Positions 1 to 6,396 are shown, counted from the first letter of the stretch. The stretch: DNA of 6,680 nt from Pseudomonadota bacterium (GCA_023390485.1 JAEWCT010000394.1:1-6680), one strand, 5' to 3'. Program-made: numbers and translations. The notes: generated from the sequence alone by a model not told the origin.

Positions 1-1
1 G

Positions 2-1333
2 TTCTACATAGTGCTGCACTGGCTCGATAGCCGGAGCTTGCTAAGCTACCATTCTCGAATAACGAGACGCGCGAAAAACAACTTCGGGTCGCGCTGGCTG
101 CCGTTGTCTCATCCTGAAGACGAAGCCATTCAGGGCCTCGCGCTCTTGCCCGATGCCCGCCTCGAATTTTTCGACAAGTCGTTCGCGGTCTCCTCGATCA
201 CGCTACTATCCGTCATAGCGCTGCCGGTGATCTATTTTTTCATCCTGTTTTCGCCTCCCGCGATGGTCAGCATAGCGGAATGGCTTAAAACGGAAATTTA
301 CGATGAGAATGCATCACCCGAAGCCGAAGCGGCCTTGATTGCACTGCGCAGTCAGCTCATCGTTGCACGTAAGGGTGATGGCGAAGAAGTGACGACGGAA
401 AGCGGCGCGCCCGTTCAACCGCCCCAAGACCGCAAGGCGGCCTGGCAGCAGTATCGTGAAAAGCGTGCGGCGCTCGAGGCGCAATATCCAAACCTCGACG
501 CCATCGAGCGGGGCATGCGCTTCAAAAGGCGCTTCTTTGAAGCCGGAGGCCAGCCCTGCCCCAGCGGTACATTGTGCGGCGGCGGACACGATCTCTCGAT
601 CAACAGCGGCCTGCTGCTTCATGTGGTGACCGACGAGCTTGCCTGGGCCCTCGGAGCCGCCGATTTCCAAGATCGGCGAAAACGCTGGTTCTGGTCGCTG
701 TTCGTCCCCGCGATCATCGTGCCGGCGATCTTGGGAGTCTTGGCGCTGCTCCTGATGGTTGTGATTCAAGCCCTGGCGACATTCATCAGCGCCGTCGCGA
801 GCAAGTTTTTAAACAACATCACGAATTCTGAGGTAAAGCGCGCCGCCTACGGCAACGACACGGCAGGCGAAATCGCCATAGGTGCGCTGGATCGTCCTAT
901 GTGGCTCGAAAAATCGTTGCCCCGGCTTCCGGCGGCGGTCGCTGACGTTATCACAGACTACAGCAATGCGGCGGCGAGCCTCTCGATCGCCAAGTTTCGC
1001 CGCGCCATTGGACAGATCAGGTTTGCGGTTCCCACCCATACGGCAGACACCGCCATCAGCACGTACTTCACGTGGAAGGAGCTCGTGCACGCGTCGTATT
1101 TCGACGTTCCGGAATTTCGCAAGCTCATCGCGCAGGCCATCAGCCGTTCCGAAGGTTTTGCGCCGAGCGAACGGTTCAGGGCCGATCCCGATTTCACGCG
1201 AACGGCCGAATGGCTGAACGAAATCGAGAACGCCCCGGGCACGACCGATGAACCTTCTGATCGCGAGCCCGGCCCTAAAGATTCAAAAGCAGTCGCAGCC
1301 GTCGTCGGCTCGACCGTGAAGGCATCTCCGTAG
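2..1333 (+). CDS. Two-span membrane protein of unknown function, 5' end beyond the window
   Basis: The reading frame is open from the first complete codon at position 2. The first start-like codon is a GTG at 11, and the sequence there already looks like the inside of a protein, so the true start is probably upstream. Numbering from that GTG gives 440 residues. Hydrophobic spans lie at about 60-83 and 229-264. Between them is a charged, helix-prone loop of about 145 residues with two close cysteines (C183 and C189), which could form a disulfide if the loop is periplasmic. A soluble C-terminal domain (about 275-405) has the conserved-looking stretches YGNDTAGE and WKELVHASYFDVPEF, then a disordered Pro/Asp/Lys tail. 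The HPEDEAIQGL stretch (34-43) and the late ELVH stretch resemble the C-terminal parts of some large membrane-anchored alpha/beta-hydrolase-like proteins. That is a weak recollection: no nucleophile elbow is visible here, as it would lie upstream. Real coding is well supported; function is not. Confidence 0.8.
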   Translation, partial: FYIVLHWLDSRSLLSYHSRITRRAKNNFGSRWLPLSHPEDEAIQGLALLPDARLEFFDKSFAVSSITLLSVIALPVIYFFILFSPPAMVSIAEWLKTEIYDENASPEAEAALIALRSQLIVARKGDGEEVTTESGAPVQPPQDRKAAWQQYREKRAALEAQYPNLDAIERGMRFKRRFFEAGGQPCPSGTLCGGGHDLSINSGLLLHVVTDELAWALGAADFQDRRKRWFWSLFVPAIIVPAILGVLALLLMVVIQALATFISAVASKFLNNITNSEVKRAAYGNDTAGEIAIGALDRPMWLEKSLPRLPAAVADVITDYSNAAASLSIAKFRRAIGQIRFAVPTHTADTAISTYFTWKELVHASYFDVPEFRKLIAQAISRSEGFAPSERFRADPDFTRTAEWLNEIENAPGTTDEPSDREPGPKDSKAVAAVVGSTVKASP

Positions 1334-1360
1334 GCGGAGCCTGATGAAGGAAAATTGACA

Positions 1361-1389
1361 AAACGCGCTCATCACCGCAGGGCGCGTTT
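1361..1389 (+). terminator. Hairpin after the membrane protein gene, possible terminator
   Basis: AAACGCGC (1361-1368) is the exact reverse complement of GCGCGTTT (1382-1389). The stem extends inward by a T-G wobble (1369/1381) and a C-G pair (1370/1380), leaving a 9-base loop. It lies 27 bases after the stop codon at 1331-1333. The right arm ends in only three Ts, so this is not a classical intrinsic terminator with a long U tract. It could be a weak terminator or an RNA 3'-end stabiliser. Confidence 0.45.
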
Positions 1390-1486
1390 GAAAGACACGA
1401 GAGATCGCAATCGTCCCGCCGTGCCTTGACGTCCGTCGAGCATACTGGTTGCTTGCCGCGGGGACTTGAGATGGGGGTTGTTGGAT

Positions 1487-2185
1487 ATGGCGAAGGCTCA
1501 ACACGAGCTGGCAGGTGCCGGCTTGGAAAGCGATGCAAGCGAGTCATCCGGACATAGCCGCGGCACGCTTTCGGCGATGATCTCGGTGCTGGCACTCGTC
1601 TTCTCCGGCTATAGCCTTTGGGAAAGCTCTCTCAAGGCGCCGGAGATCAAAGTCTTCGTGCCGTCAGTCATTCAATTCAGCGCACCGTACAACAACAGCA
1701 ATTTCGAGGTCATTGAGGTGCCCGTCACGCTCCTGAACGATGGTGGCCGCACCGGCACGATCCTATCGATGGATCTCGAAGTGACAAACCCCAAGACCGG
1801 CGATGTGAAACGTTTCTACGCCGCCGATCTCGGCAGGTGGACGATGGATAAAGCCCGCGCCAACGGCTTTGAACCATTTGCGCCGATCCCCCTGTCCGGC
1901 AAGTCAAGCAAGACGCAGACGGTGCTGTTCTACACGAACGGCCCGGCCCAAAAGCCCGATCAGCTCATTCGCGAGCCTGGCTCTTACAACTTCCATCTCG
2001 TGCTTGATCAGGCAGAGGTTAACGATTTCGGGCCCCTCGACCATATTCTCCGGCGTGGTCCCGCGCAGGTGACGTTTACAATGGAGCTGCGCGACTACGA
2101 CGCGCGCGCTTTCCAGACCGGAACGCTTCCGCTTTATTCGACGACAGGACGTTCCGCCAAAGGCGGAGAAGCCGCACAGCCATAA
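1487..2185 (+). CDS. Single-span membrane protein with a probable extracytoplasmic beta domain, unknown function
   Basis: I chose the ATG at 1487 (232 residues), preceded by a G-rich stretch at 1473-1477 about 9 bases away. The frame is open to a TTG at 1466, but that start would add only seven atypical residues. Residues 1-26 are polar and low in complexity (Ala, Ser, Glu, Gly). A single hydrophobic span follows at about 27-45 (AMISVLALVFSGYSLWESS), with no cleavage site that I can see, so it is probably an anchored protein facing the periplasm. The rest alternates short hydrophobic and polar segments (EVIEVPVTLLNDGGRTGTI, TQTVLFYT, YNFHLVLD, AQVTFTMELRDYD), as expected of an immunoglobulin-like or other beta-sandwich fold. 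There are no cysteines and no recognisable catalytic motif. It is on the same strand as its neighbours, 153 bases after the upstream membrane protein with a hairpin between them, so co-transcription is uncertain. I do not recognise the family. Confidence 0.8.
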   Translation: MAKAQHELAGAGLESDASESSGHSRGTLSAMISVLALVFSGYSLWESSLKAPEIKVFVPSVIQFSAPYNNSNFEVIEVPVTLLNDGGRTGTILSMDLEVTNPKTGDVKRFYAADLGRWTMDKARANGFEPFAPIPLSGKSSKTQTVLFYTNGPAQKPDQLIREPGSYNFHLVLDQAEVNDFGPLDHILRRGPAQVTFTMELRDYDARAFQTGTLPLYSTTGRSAKGGEAAQP

Positions 2186-2220
2186 TTGAGACGTTCATAA
2201 CGCATTGCAGAGCCAGCCAA

Positions 2221-2240
2221 GTCCCACTATTCCGTGGGAC
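2221..2240 (+). terminator. Perfect 7-bp hairpin between the beta-domain protein gene and dusA
   Basis: GTCCCAC (2221-2227) and GTGGGAC (2234-2240) are exact reverse complements around the 6-base loop TATTCC. The hairpin begins 36 bases after the upstream stop codon (2183-2185) and ends 59 bases before the dusA start. No T tract follows, so termination is only one option. It could also be a leader structure of dusA or a symmetrical protein-binding site. The remainder of 2186-2299 shows no promoter that I trust. Confidence 0.4.
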
Positions 2241-2285
2241 GAATTACGCGCGTGGGCCGAAGGCAAGTGTCCGAGGCCCGCTGAA

Positions 2286-2292
2286 AGCAGGA
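2286..2292 (+). promoter_or_regulatory. Ribosome binding site that supports the TTG start of dusA
   Basis: AGCAGGA ends 7 bases before the TTG at 2300. An in-frame TGA at 2282-2284 rules out any start further upstream. The first in-frame ATGs lie inside the conserved APMMDWT motif, so TTG is the only reasonable start. Confidence 0.65.
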
Positions 2293-2299
2293 CCCCGGT

Positions 2300-3304
2300 T
2301 TGCAATATCAAGCCCACAGATTCTGCATTGCACCCATGATGGACTGGACGACCACCGAGTGTCGCGTCTTCCACCGTGGGCTGACGAAGCATGCGCTGCT
2401 CTATACGGAGATGGTCACTGCCGATGCCGTCATCCACGGCGATCGCCAGCGCCTGCTCGGCTTCTCAGCCATCGAGCACCCGATCGCTCTGCAGCTTGGC
2501 GGTTCGGACCCGGCAAAGCTCTCGGAAGCGGCGGCCATTGGCGCCGGCCTCGGCTACGACGAAATCAATCTCAACATTGGCTGCCCTTCGGACCGCGTTC
2601 AGGAGGGGCGCTTCGGCGCCTGCCTGATGGCCGAGCCTGAACTGGTCGCCGCATGCGTATCAGCGATGCGCAACAGCCAGTCGAAGCCTGTCACCGTCAA
2701 ATGCCGCATCGGCATCGACGACCAGGACGCAGAGGCCGACCTGCAGCGCTTCATCGACGTCGTGGCAGCAACCGGCGTCAGCACGTTCATCGTGCACGCG
2801 CGCAAGGCTTGGCTGAAGGGACTATCGCCGAAAGAGAACCGCGAGGTTCCACCGCTCGATTATCAGCGCGTTTACCGCCTGAAGGCGAAGCATCCCGAAC
2901 TCACCATCGTCATCAATGGTGGTATCGAGACGCTTGATGATGCGTGCCGCCACCTCGAGCATCTCGACGGCGTCATGCTTGGCCGCGCCGCCTATCAAAA
3001 TCCATACATCCTTGCGGACGTCGATCAGAGGATTTTCGGAGATAACAATGTTGCGCCGGGAAGAGGGGAAGCGTTGTCCAGCCTCATTCCCTACGCGGAC
3101 GAGCACATTCGCAACGGCGGCCGCCTGTCGAACATCACGCGGCACGTTCTTGGTCTCTATCATGGTCAGCCGCGGGGCCGCGCATTCCGCCGCCTGCTTA
3201 GCGAGCGTGCGACGAACGCATCGGCAACGGTCGGTGTGTTGGAGGACGCGATTGCTCTCGCCGAGCACGGATACGGCCGCGAAGACCAATCGGACGCGGC
3301 GTAG
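2300..3304 (+). CDS. dusA: tRNA-dihydrouridine(20/20a) synthase DusA
   Basis: This is an FMN-dependent, NADPH-using cytoplasmic enzyme that reduces uridine to dihydrouridine in the D loop of tRNA; the DusA subfamily acts at U20 and U20a. The 334-residue length is normal for DusA. Motifs, in order, are: APMMDWT at 11-17 (flavin-binding N-terminus of the TIM barrel); LNIGCPSDRVQEGRFGACLM at 91-110, where Cys108 of the GACLM motif is the expected catalytic acid; VTVKCRIGID at 131-140; HARKAWLKGLSPKENR at 166-181, which is characteristic of DusA rather than DusB or DusC; INGGI at 205-209 and GRAAYQNPYI at 228-237 (FMN phosphate binding). The C-terminal helical domain contains TRHVLGLYHGQPRGRAFRR (280-298), again typical of DusA. 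The start is TTG, forced by an in-frame stop 18 bases upstream and supported by AGCAGGA at 2286-2292. The transporter gene begins 2 bases after its stop, which indicates a shared transcript. Confidence 0.96.
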   Translation: MQYQAHRFCIAPMMDWTTTECRVFHRGLTKHALLYTEMVTADAVIHGDRQRLLGFSAIEHPIALQLGGSDPAKLSEAAAIGAGLGYDEINLNIGCPSDRVQEGRFGACLMAEPELVAACVSAMRNSQSKPVTVKCRIGIDDQDAEADLQRFIDVVAATGVSTFIVHARKAWLKGLSPKENREVPPLDYQRVYRLKAKHPELTIVINGGIETLDDACRHLEHLDGVMLGRAAYQNPYILADVDQRIFGDNNVAPGRGEALSSLIPYADEHIRNGGRLSNITRHVLGLYHGQPRGRAFRRLLSERATNASATVGVLEDAIALAEHGYGREDQSDAA

Positions 3305-3306
3305 GA

Positions 3307-4134
3307 ATGCACGCAGCGATTTCGCCTGAACATCTGGTCGCATTGCTGGCTCTGCTTGCGATCGCCGGTCTTCTCGCGGGCTTTCTGTCGGGTCTCCTCG
3401 GCATCGGCGGCGGTGGCGTCATCGTCCCGGTGCTTTACGAGGTCTTCGGAGCGGCAGGCGTTCCCGAAGACGTCAGGATGCACGTAACGCTCGGGACGAC
3501 ACTCGCCGTCATCGCGCCGACGGTGTTTCGATCATTTTCGGCATTCCGGGCACGCGGCACCGTTGAAATCGATGTTGTGCGACGCATGGGTCCCTGGATC
3601 GTCTTGGGCGTGATCGCGGGGATCGTCATAGCGCATTACGCCAGCAGCGAAGCACTCCGCTGGATATGGGTCATCTTCGGCTCGGCGCTCGCGGCGAAAA
3701 TGTATCTCGGCAGGGACGATTGGCGGATTGCCGATAAGCTTCCTCGGCCACCCAGGCTCGAGGGCGCAGCAGCAATCATCGGCCTCATCTCGACACTGAT
3801 GGGGATCGGCGGCGCGACGTTCACCGTACCGCTTCTCACGCTCTATGGGATGCCGCTGCTCCGAGCCGTCGGAACCGCGACCGGCATCGGCACCGCCATC
3901 GCCATTCCGGGTATTGCCGGATACATCATCTCTGGATGGGGCGAGCCAAACCTGCCGCCGCTATCGCTGGGCTATGTCAACCTCGGCGCATGCGTTATCG
4001 CTCCGCTGGCAGTATTGACGGCGCCATGGGGCGTGAAGGTTGCGCACGGCATTTCGAAACGTAAGCTTGAACTTGCGTTCGCCGTCTTCATCACGTCCGT
4101 CGTCGCGCGCTTCCTTTGGACGTTGCTGACTTGA
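3307..4134 (+). CDS. TauE/SafE (TSUP) family anion transporter or exporter
   Basis: This 275-residue inner-membrane protein is almost wholly hydrophobic, with about eight spans (roughly 10-32, 33-50, 60-78, 97-113, 116-133, 154-180, 187-209, 222-241 and 255-273, some of which merge). It has the two-fold internal repeat of the TSUP family: GFLSGLLGIGGGGVIVPVL at 25-43 in the first half and LISTLMGIGGATFTVPLL at 160-177 in the second, each followed by a Gly/Thr/Ala-rich helix (LGTTLAVIAP, VGTATGIGTAIAIPG). Family members move sulfite, sulfoacetate, taurine-derived or other small organic anions. The substrate cannot be read from the sequence, and no sulfur-metabolism gene is nearby. The ATG at 3307 lies 2 bases after the dusA stop. 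The AGGA at 3303-3306 abuts the start and is too close to act as a normal ribosome binding site, so translational coupling to dusA is likely. The gene ends 52 bases from the convergent mutase gene. Confidence 0.92.
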   Translation: MHAAISPEHLVALLALLAIAGLLAGFLSGLLGIGGGGVIVPVLYEVFGAAGVPEDVRMHVTLGTTLAVIAPTVFRSFSAFRARGTVEIDVVRRMGPWIVLGVIAGIVIAHYASSEALRWIWVIFGSALAAKMYLGRDDWRIADKLPRPPRLEGAAAIIGLISTLMGIGGATFTVPLLTLYGMPLLRAVGTATGIGTAIAIPGIAGYIISGWGEPNLPPLSLGYVNLGACVIAPLAVLTAPWGVKVAHGISKRKLELAFAVFITSVVARFLWTLLT

Positions 4135-4140
4135 TGTCAT

Positions 4141-4179
4141 GCACCGGCGGCTGGCTCCGGGAAGCGAAGCCGCCGGGGC
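4141..4179. terminator. GC-rich hairpin between convergent genes, probable bidirectional terminator
   Basis: CCGGCGGCT (4144-4152) is the exact reverse complement of AGCCGCCGG (4168-4176). After one A/G mismatch the stem continues with two more pairs (4141-4142 with 4178-4179). Inside the 15-base loop, GCT and AGC (4154-4156 and 4163-4165) could pair as well. It fills most of the 52-base gap between the transporter stop (4132-4134) and the mutase stop (4187-4189), where a terminator for both strands is expected. There is no run of Ts on either side. Confidence 0.55.
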
Positions 4180-4186
4180 GTCGAGA

Positions 4187-5692
4187 TTAGACAGCGATCT
4201 TCTGATTGTACTCGCCGACCTCGGGAAAGCGCGCAAGCTGCTGGTCGATGTCCTTGAAGATCGCCTTCATGTTTGCTTCCGACGTCGGGCTTTCGACGAC
4301 GACCACGAGCTCCGGCTTGTTCGACGATGCGCGGACGAGGCCCCAGGTTCCATCCTCGAGCATCACGCGCACGCCATTGACCGTGATGAGATCGCGGATC
4401 GCCTGACCGGCAACGCGTCCACCGCTCTCCTGCTGGCGTTTGTAATGCTCGGTAACGCGATCGACGACGCTGTACTTCTTCTCGTCGTCGCAATGCGGCG
4501 ACATCGTCGGCGAGCCATAGGTCTTGGGCAGCGCATCGCGAAGATCCGCAACTGTCTTTCCGGGGCTGCGATCGAGCATGTCGCAAACCGCAATGGCTGA
4601 GACCAGCCCGTCGTCATAGCCACGGCCCAGCGGCTCGTTGAAGAAGAAGTGGCCGGACTTCTCGAAGCCCACGAGCGTTTTGTGCTCGAAATTGTAGCGC
4701 TTGATGTAGCTGTGTCCCGTCTTCCAGTAGCTGGTCGTTGCGCCGTTCGCGAGCAGCACCGGGTCGGTTGAGAACAGTCCCGTCGACTTCACGTCGACGA
4801 CGAATTTGGCGTTCGGATAGATCGACGAAATATCGCGTGCCAACATCACGCCGACCTTGTCCGCGAAGATCTCATGCCCGTCGTTGGCGACAACGCCGCA
4901 ACGATCGCCGTCGCCGTCGAAGGCGAGACCGACATCCGCGCCGGTTTCGAGCACCTTTGCCGAAACCGCATGCAGCATCTTCATGTCTTCGGGATTGGGA
5001 TTGTGGTTCGGGAATGTGTAGTCGAGGTCGGCGTTAAGCGGCACGACTTCACAGCCAAGTGCCTCGAGAACCTTCGGAGCGAATGCACCCGCCGTGCCGT
5101 TGCCGCTTGCGGCGACGACCTTGAGGCGGCGCTTGAACTTCGGACGGTTGGTCAGTGCCTTGATGTAACGCGCTTCGAGGTCCGGAACGAAAATATATTT
5201 GCCGCCCGAGCCTTCCTGGTACTCGCCGTTGAGAACAATCGACTTCAGTTCCGACATGTCATCAGGCCCGAATGTCAGCGGACGCGACAGTCCCATCTTG
5301 ATGCCGGTCCAGCCGTTGTCGTTGTGGCTCGCCGTGACCATCGCGACGCCTTCGACGCCGAGCTCGAACTGCGCGAAGTAGGCCATCGGCGAAAGCGCGA
5401 GCCCAATGTCATGAACTTCGCAGCCTCCGGCCAGAAGACCCGTTATCAGCGCCTGCTTTACAGCGGCGGAATACGACCGGTAGTCATGCCCGACCACGAG
5501 ACGCTTCGGAACGCCGCGCCGGGCGAAGAGCGTCGCCATGCCGAGGCCCACGGCGTTGAGGCCCATGAGGTTGATTTCTTGCGGGTAAAGCCATCGCGCA
5601 TCGTATTCGCGGAAGCCGGTCGGCTTGACGAGCGGTAAGCGCTCAAAGTCGGCGGTATTCGGCTTCAGATCGGCGCGTGGCTTCGGCAACAT
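4187..5692 (-). CDS. Phosphomannomutase/phosphoglucomutase (alpha-D-phosphohexomutase superfamily)
   Basis: The enzyme interconverts hexose 6-phosphate and hexose 1-phosphate through a phosphoserine in the cytoplasm. It supplies mannose-1-P or glucose-1-P for GDP-mannose, LPS, exopolysaccharide or storage glucan. It has 501 residues and all four superfamily domains. The substrate-binding GHDYRSYS is at 68-75. The active-site loop TASHN is at 120-124, with Ser122 the phosphorylated residue. The Mg-binding DGDGDR is at 259-264. The sugar-specificity loop EKSGH is at 344-348, with the usual Glu, Ser and His. The C-terminal phosphate-binding loop is RASSNKPEL at 454-462. This last loop differs from the common R-x-S-N-T form, and GHDYRSYS differs from the common G-R-D-x-R. 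Such variants suit a divergent proteobacterial ManB/AlgC-like clade. The start ATG at 5690-5692 has a strong ribosome binding site (5696-5704). Choosing between mannose and glucose preference (manB, algC or pgm) is not possible here, so no symbol is given. Confidence 0.95.
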   Translation of the reverse strand: MLPKPRADLKPNTADFERLPLVKPTGFREYDARWLYPQEINLMGLNAVGLGMATLFARRGVPKRLVVGHDYRSYSAAVKQALITGLLAGGCEVHDIGLALSPMAYFAQFELGVEGVAMVTASHNDNGWTGIKMGLSRPLTFGPDDMSELKSIVLNGEYQEGSGGKYIFVPDLEARYIKALTNRPKFKRRLKVVAASGNGTAGAFAPKVLEALGCEVVPLNADLDYTFPNHNPNPEDMKMLHAVSAKVLETGADVGLAFDGDGDRCGVVANDGHEIFADKVGVMLARDISSIYPNAKFVVDVKSTGLFSTDPVLLANGATTSYWKTGHSYIKRYNFEHKTLVGFEKSGHFFFNEPLGRGYDDGLVSAIAVCDMLDRSPGKTVADLRDALPKTYGSPTMSPHCDDEKKYSVVDRVTEHYKRQQESGGRVAGQAIRDLITVNGVRVMLEDGTWGLVRASSNKPELVVVVESPTSEANMKAIFKDIDQQLARFPEVGEYNQKIAV

Positions 5693-5695
5693 ATG

Positions 5696-5704
5696 CCTCT
5701 CCTC
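5696..5704 (-). promoter_or_regulatory. Strong Shine-Dalgarno of the mutase gene
   Basis: Read on the minus strand, GAGGAGAGG precedes the ATG at 5690-5692, with the AGGAG core 6 bases from it. It fixes the start and suggests efficient, independent translation of the mutase rather than coupling to the protease gene upstream. Confidence 0.75.
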
Positions 5705-5733
5705 GAACAGGATTCATTCGGGGAACCTAACGC

Positions 5734-5773
5734 GCTGATACCAGGGCGGGGTTCCGGGGTGCGCTCTATCAGC
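5734..5773. repeat. Interrupted 7-bp inverted repeat upstream of the mutase gene
   Basis: GCTGATA (5734-5740) and TATCAGC (5767-5773) are exact reverse complements separated by 26 bases of G-rich sequence. It sits in the 128-base gap between the second protease stop and the mutase start, where a promoter or operator would be expected. The arms are short enough for chance to explain them. I see no convincing -35/-10 pair on the minus strand here. Confidence 0.25.
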
Positions 5774-5785
5774 AATGTTATGGGC

Positions 5786-5803
5786 GGAATAGTGGAATAG
5801 TGG
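5786..5803. repeat. Tandem 8-bp direct repeat GGAATAGT
   Basis: Two perfect adjoining copies of GGAATAGT (5786-5793 and 5794-5801) are followed by GG, which begins a broken third copy. They lie 18 to 35 bases beyond the stop codon of the protease gene (5821-5823), in the short non-coding gap. This could be a replication-slippage product or a small direct-repeat binding site. Confidence 0.6.
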
Positions 5804-5820
5804 AGGGGTATTTCGGATAG

Positions 5821-6396
5821 TTACTCTTGCAGCACGAGGGTGCCACCGCGCATTTCGACACGGGAAAGCCGCCCGAGGAACGACATTCCAAGCAGCGTCC
5901 GCTCGGAAGCGCCGCGCTCCGATACGACGCCTGCAACGTTTCGGACGGTAATATCGCCGATGGTGATGCGCTGAAATGTGACAGGTGCAACTCGCGCGAT
6001 GCCGTTCGCAGTCTGGGCCGTATGCGTGAAGTCGGAGGGCGTCACGGAAATCCCGGCCCGGCGCGCATCCTCGTAGGTGAGCGCGACGAGGGATGCCCCG
6101 GTGTCGACCATCACACCGATATCGCGTCCGTTGATGTCGGCCTCAGCCTGGAAGTGACCATAGTCACCAGCGGGCAGGGTCACGACTCCGGATTGTCCGC
6201 GCGGAGATTCTTCCGTGCCGGGGAGAGCGCCGTCGCTTTGTCTCAAGGACGCTTGCTGCGAAAAACCGGATGTCGCTTTTGCGCGTTCAACAAAGCCGGC
6301 AAGAACCCCCGGATGCGTCAACGTATATGCAAGACCGGCTGCCCCTACCGCCGCAAGCGCGAAGGACCCGAACAGACTGACCGTTGCCGATGACAT
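5821..6396 (-). CDS. Retropepsin-like aspartic protease, clan AA (TIGR02281-type), membrane anchored
   Basis: This is a 191-residue protein of the single-domain bacterial retropepsin type, which acts as a homodimer with one catalytic Asp from each subunit. An N-terminal hydrophobic segment at about 6-27 is an uncleaved anchor or signal. A Gln/Ser/Gly-rich linker (about 40-75) leads to the protease domain. The catalytic motif is VMVDTGAS (95-102), with Asp98 the expected nucleophile-activating residue. The flap-side segment TAQTANGIARVAPV (126-139) and the hydrophobic LLGMSFLGRL (168-177), equivalent to the second psi-loop, complete the pattern. The anchor followed by a domain at the C-terminus places the protease in the periplasm. 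Natural substrates of this group are mostly unknown. The ATG at 6394-6396 has AAGGG about 8 bases upstream. The gene is 47 bases downstream of a second gene of the same family, so the pair probably forms one transcript. Confidence 0.9.
   Translation of the reverse strand: MSSATVSLFGSFALAAVGAAGLAYTLTHPGVLAGFVERAKATSGFSQQASLRQSDGALPGTEESPRGQSGVVTLPAGDYGHFQAEADINGRDIGVMVDTGASLVALTYEDARRAGISVTPSDFTHTAQTANGIARVAPVTFQRITIGDITVRNVAGVVSERGASERTLLGMSFLGRLSRVEMRGGTLVLQE

Noticed and set aside
314..769. Minus-strand open frame of 151 codons within the first membrane protein gene
   Set aside because: The plus-strand frame is far longer and encodes clear membrane spans; the antisense product has none and is rich in Arg, Gln and Gly.
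1355..1360. Perfect TTGACA resembling a -35 element
   Set aside because: No -10-like hexamer occurs 16 to 18 bases downstream, where the sequence is the GC-rich hairpin arm; likely chance.
1426..1446. TTGACG with CATACT as a possible promoter for the beta-domain protein
   Set aside because: The spacer is only 9 bases, far too short for a sigma-70 type promoter.
1466..1486. TTG at 1466 as start of the beta-domain protein
   Set aside because: It adds seven residues (MRWGLLD) of no clear use. The ATG at 1487 has a G-rich stretch at suitable distance and gives a normal N-terminus.
1471..1557. 28-codon frame starting at ATG 1471, overlapping the beta-domain gene
   Set aside because: Short, Arg/Gly-rich, and overlapping a much better frame; no sign that it is translated.
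2822..3343. Minus-strand open frame of 173 codons opposite dusA
   Set aside because: It is antisense to the conserved DusA C-terminal half and runs into the transporter start; no recognisable motif.
4874..5638. Plus-strand open frame of 254 codons opposite the mutase gene
   Set aside because: It lies wholly antisense to a gene with all the superfamily motifs. Its translation is Arg/His/Val-rich, without domains, and is typical of an antisense frame in GC-rich DNA.
5719..5755. GGAACC and GGTTCC arms upstream of the mutase gene
   Set aside because: Only six pairs over a 22-base spacer in GC-rich sequence; not distinguishable from chance.
5827..6393. Plus-strand open frame of 188 codons opposite the complete protease gene
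   Set aside because: It almost exactly mirrors the protease gene. The minus-strand product has the DTGAS and LLGMSFL motifs, while the plus-strand product is charged and featureless.
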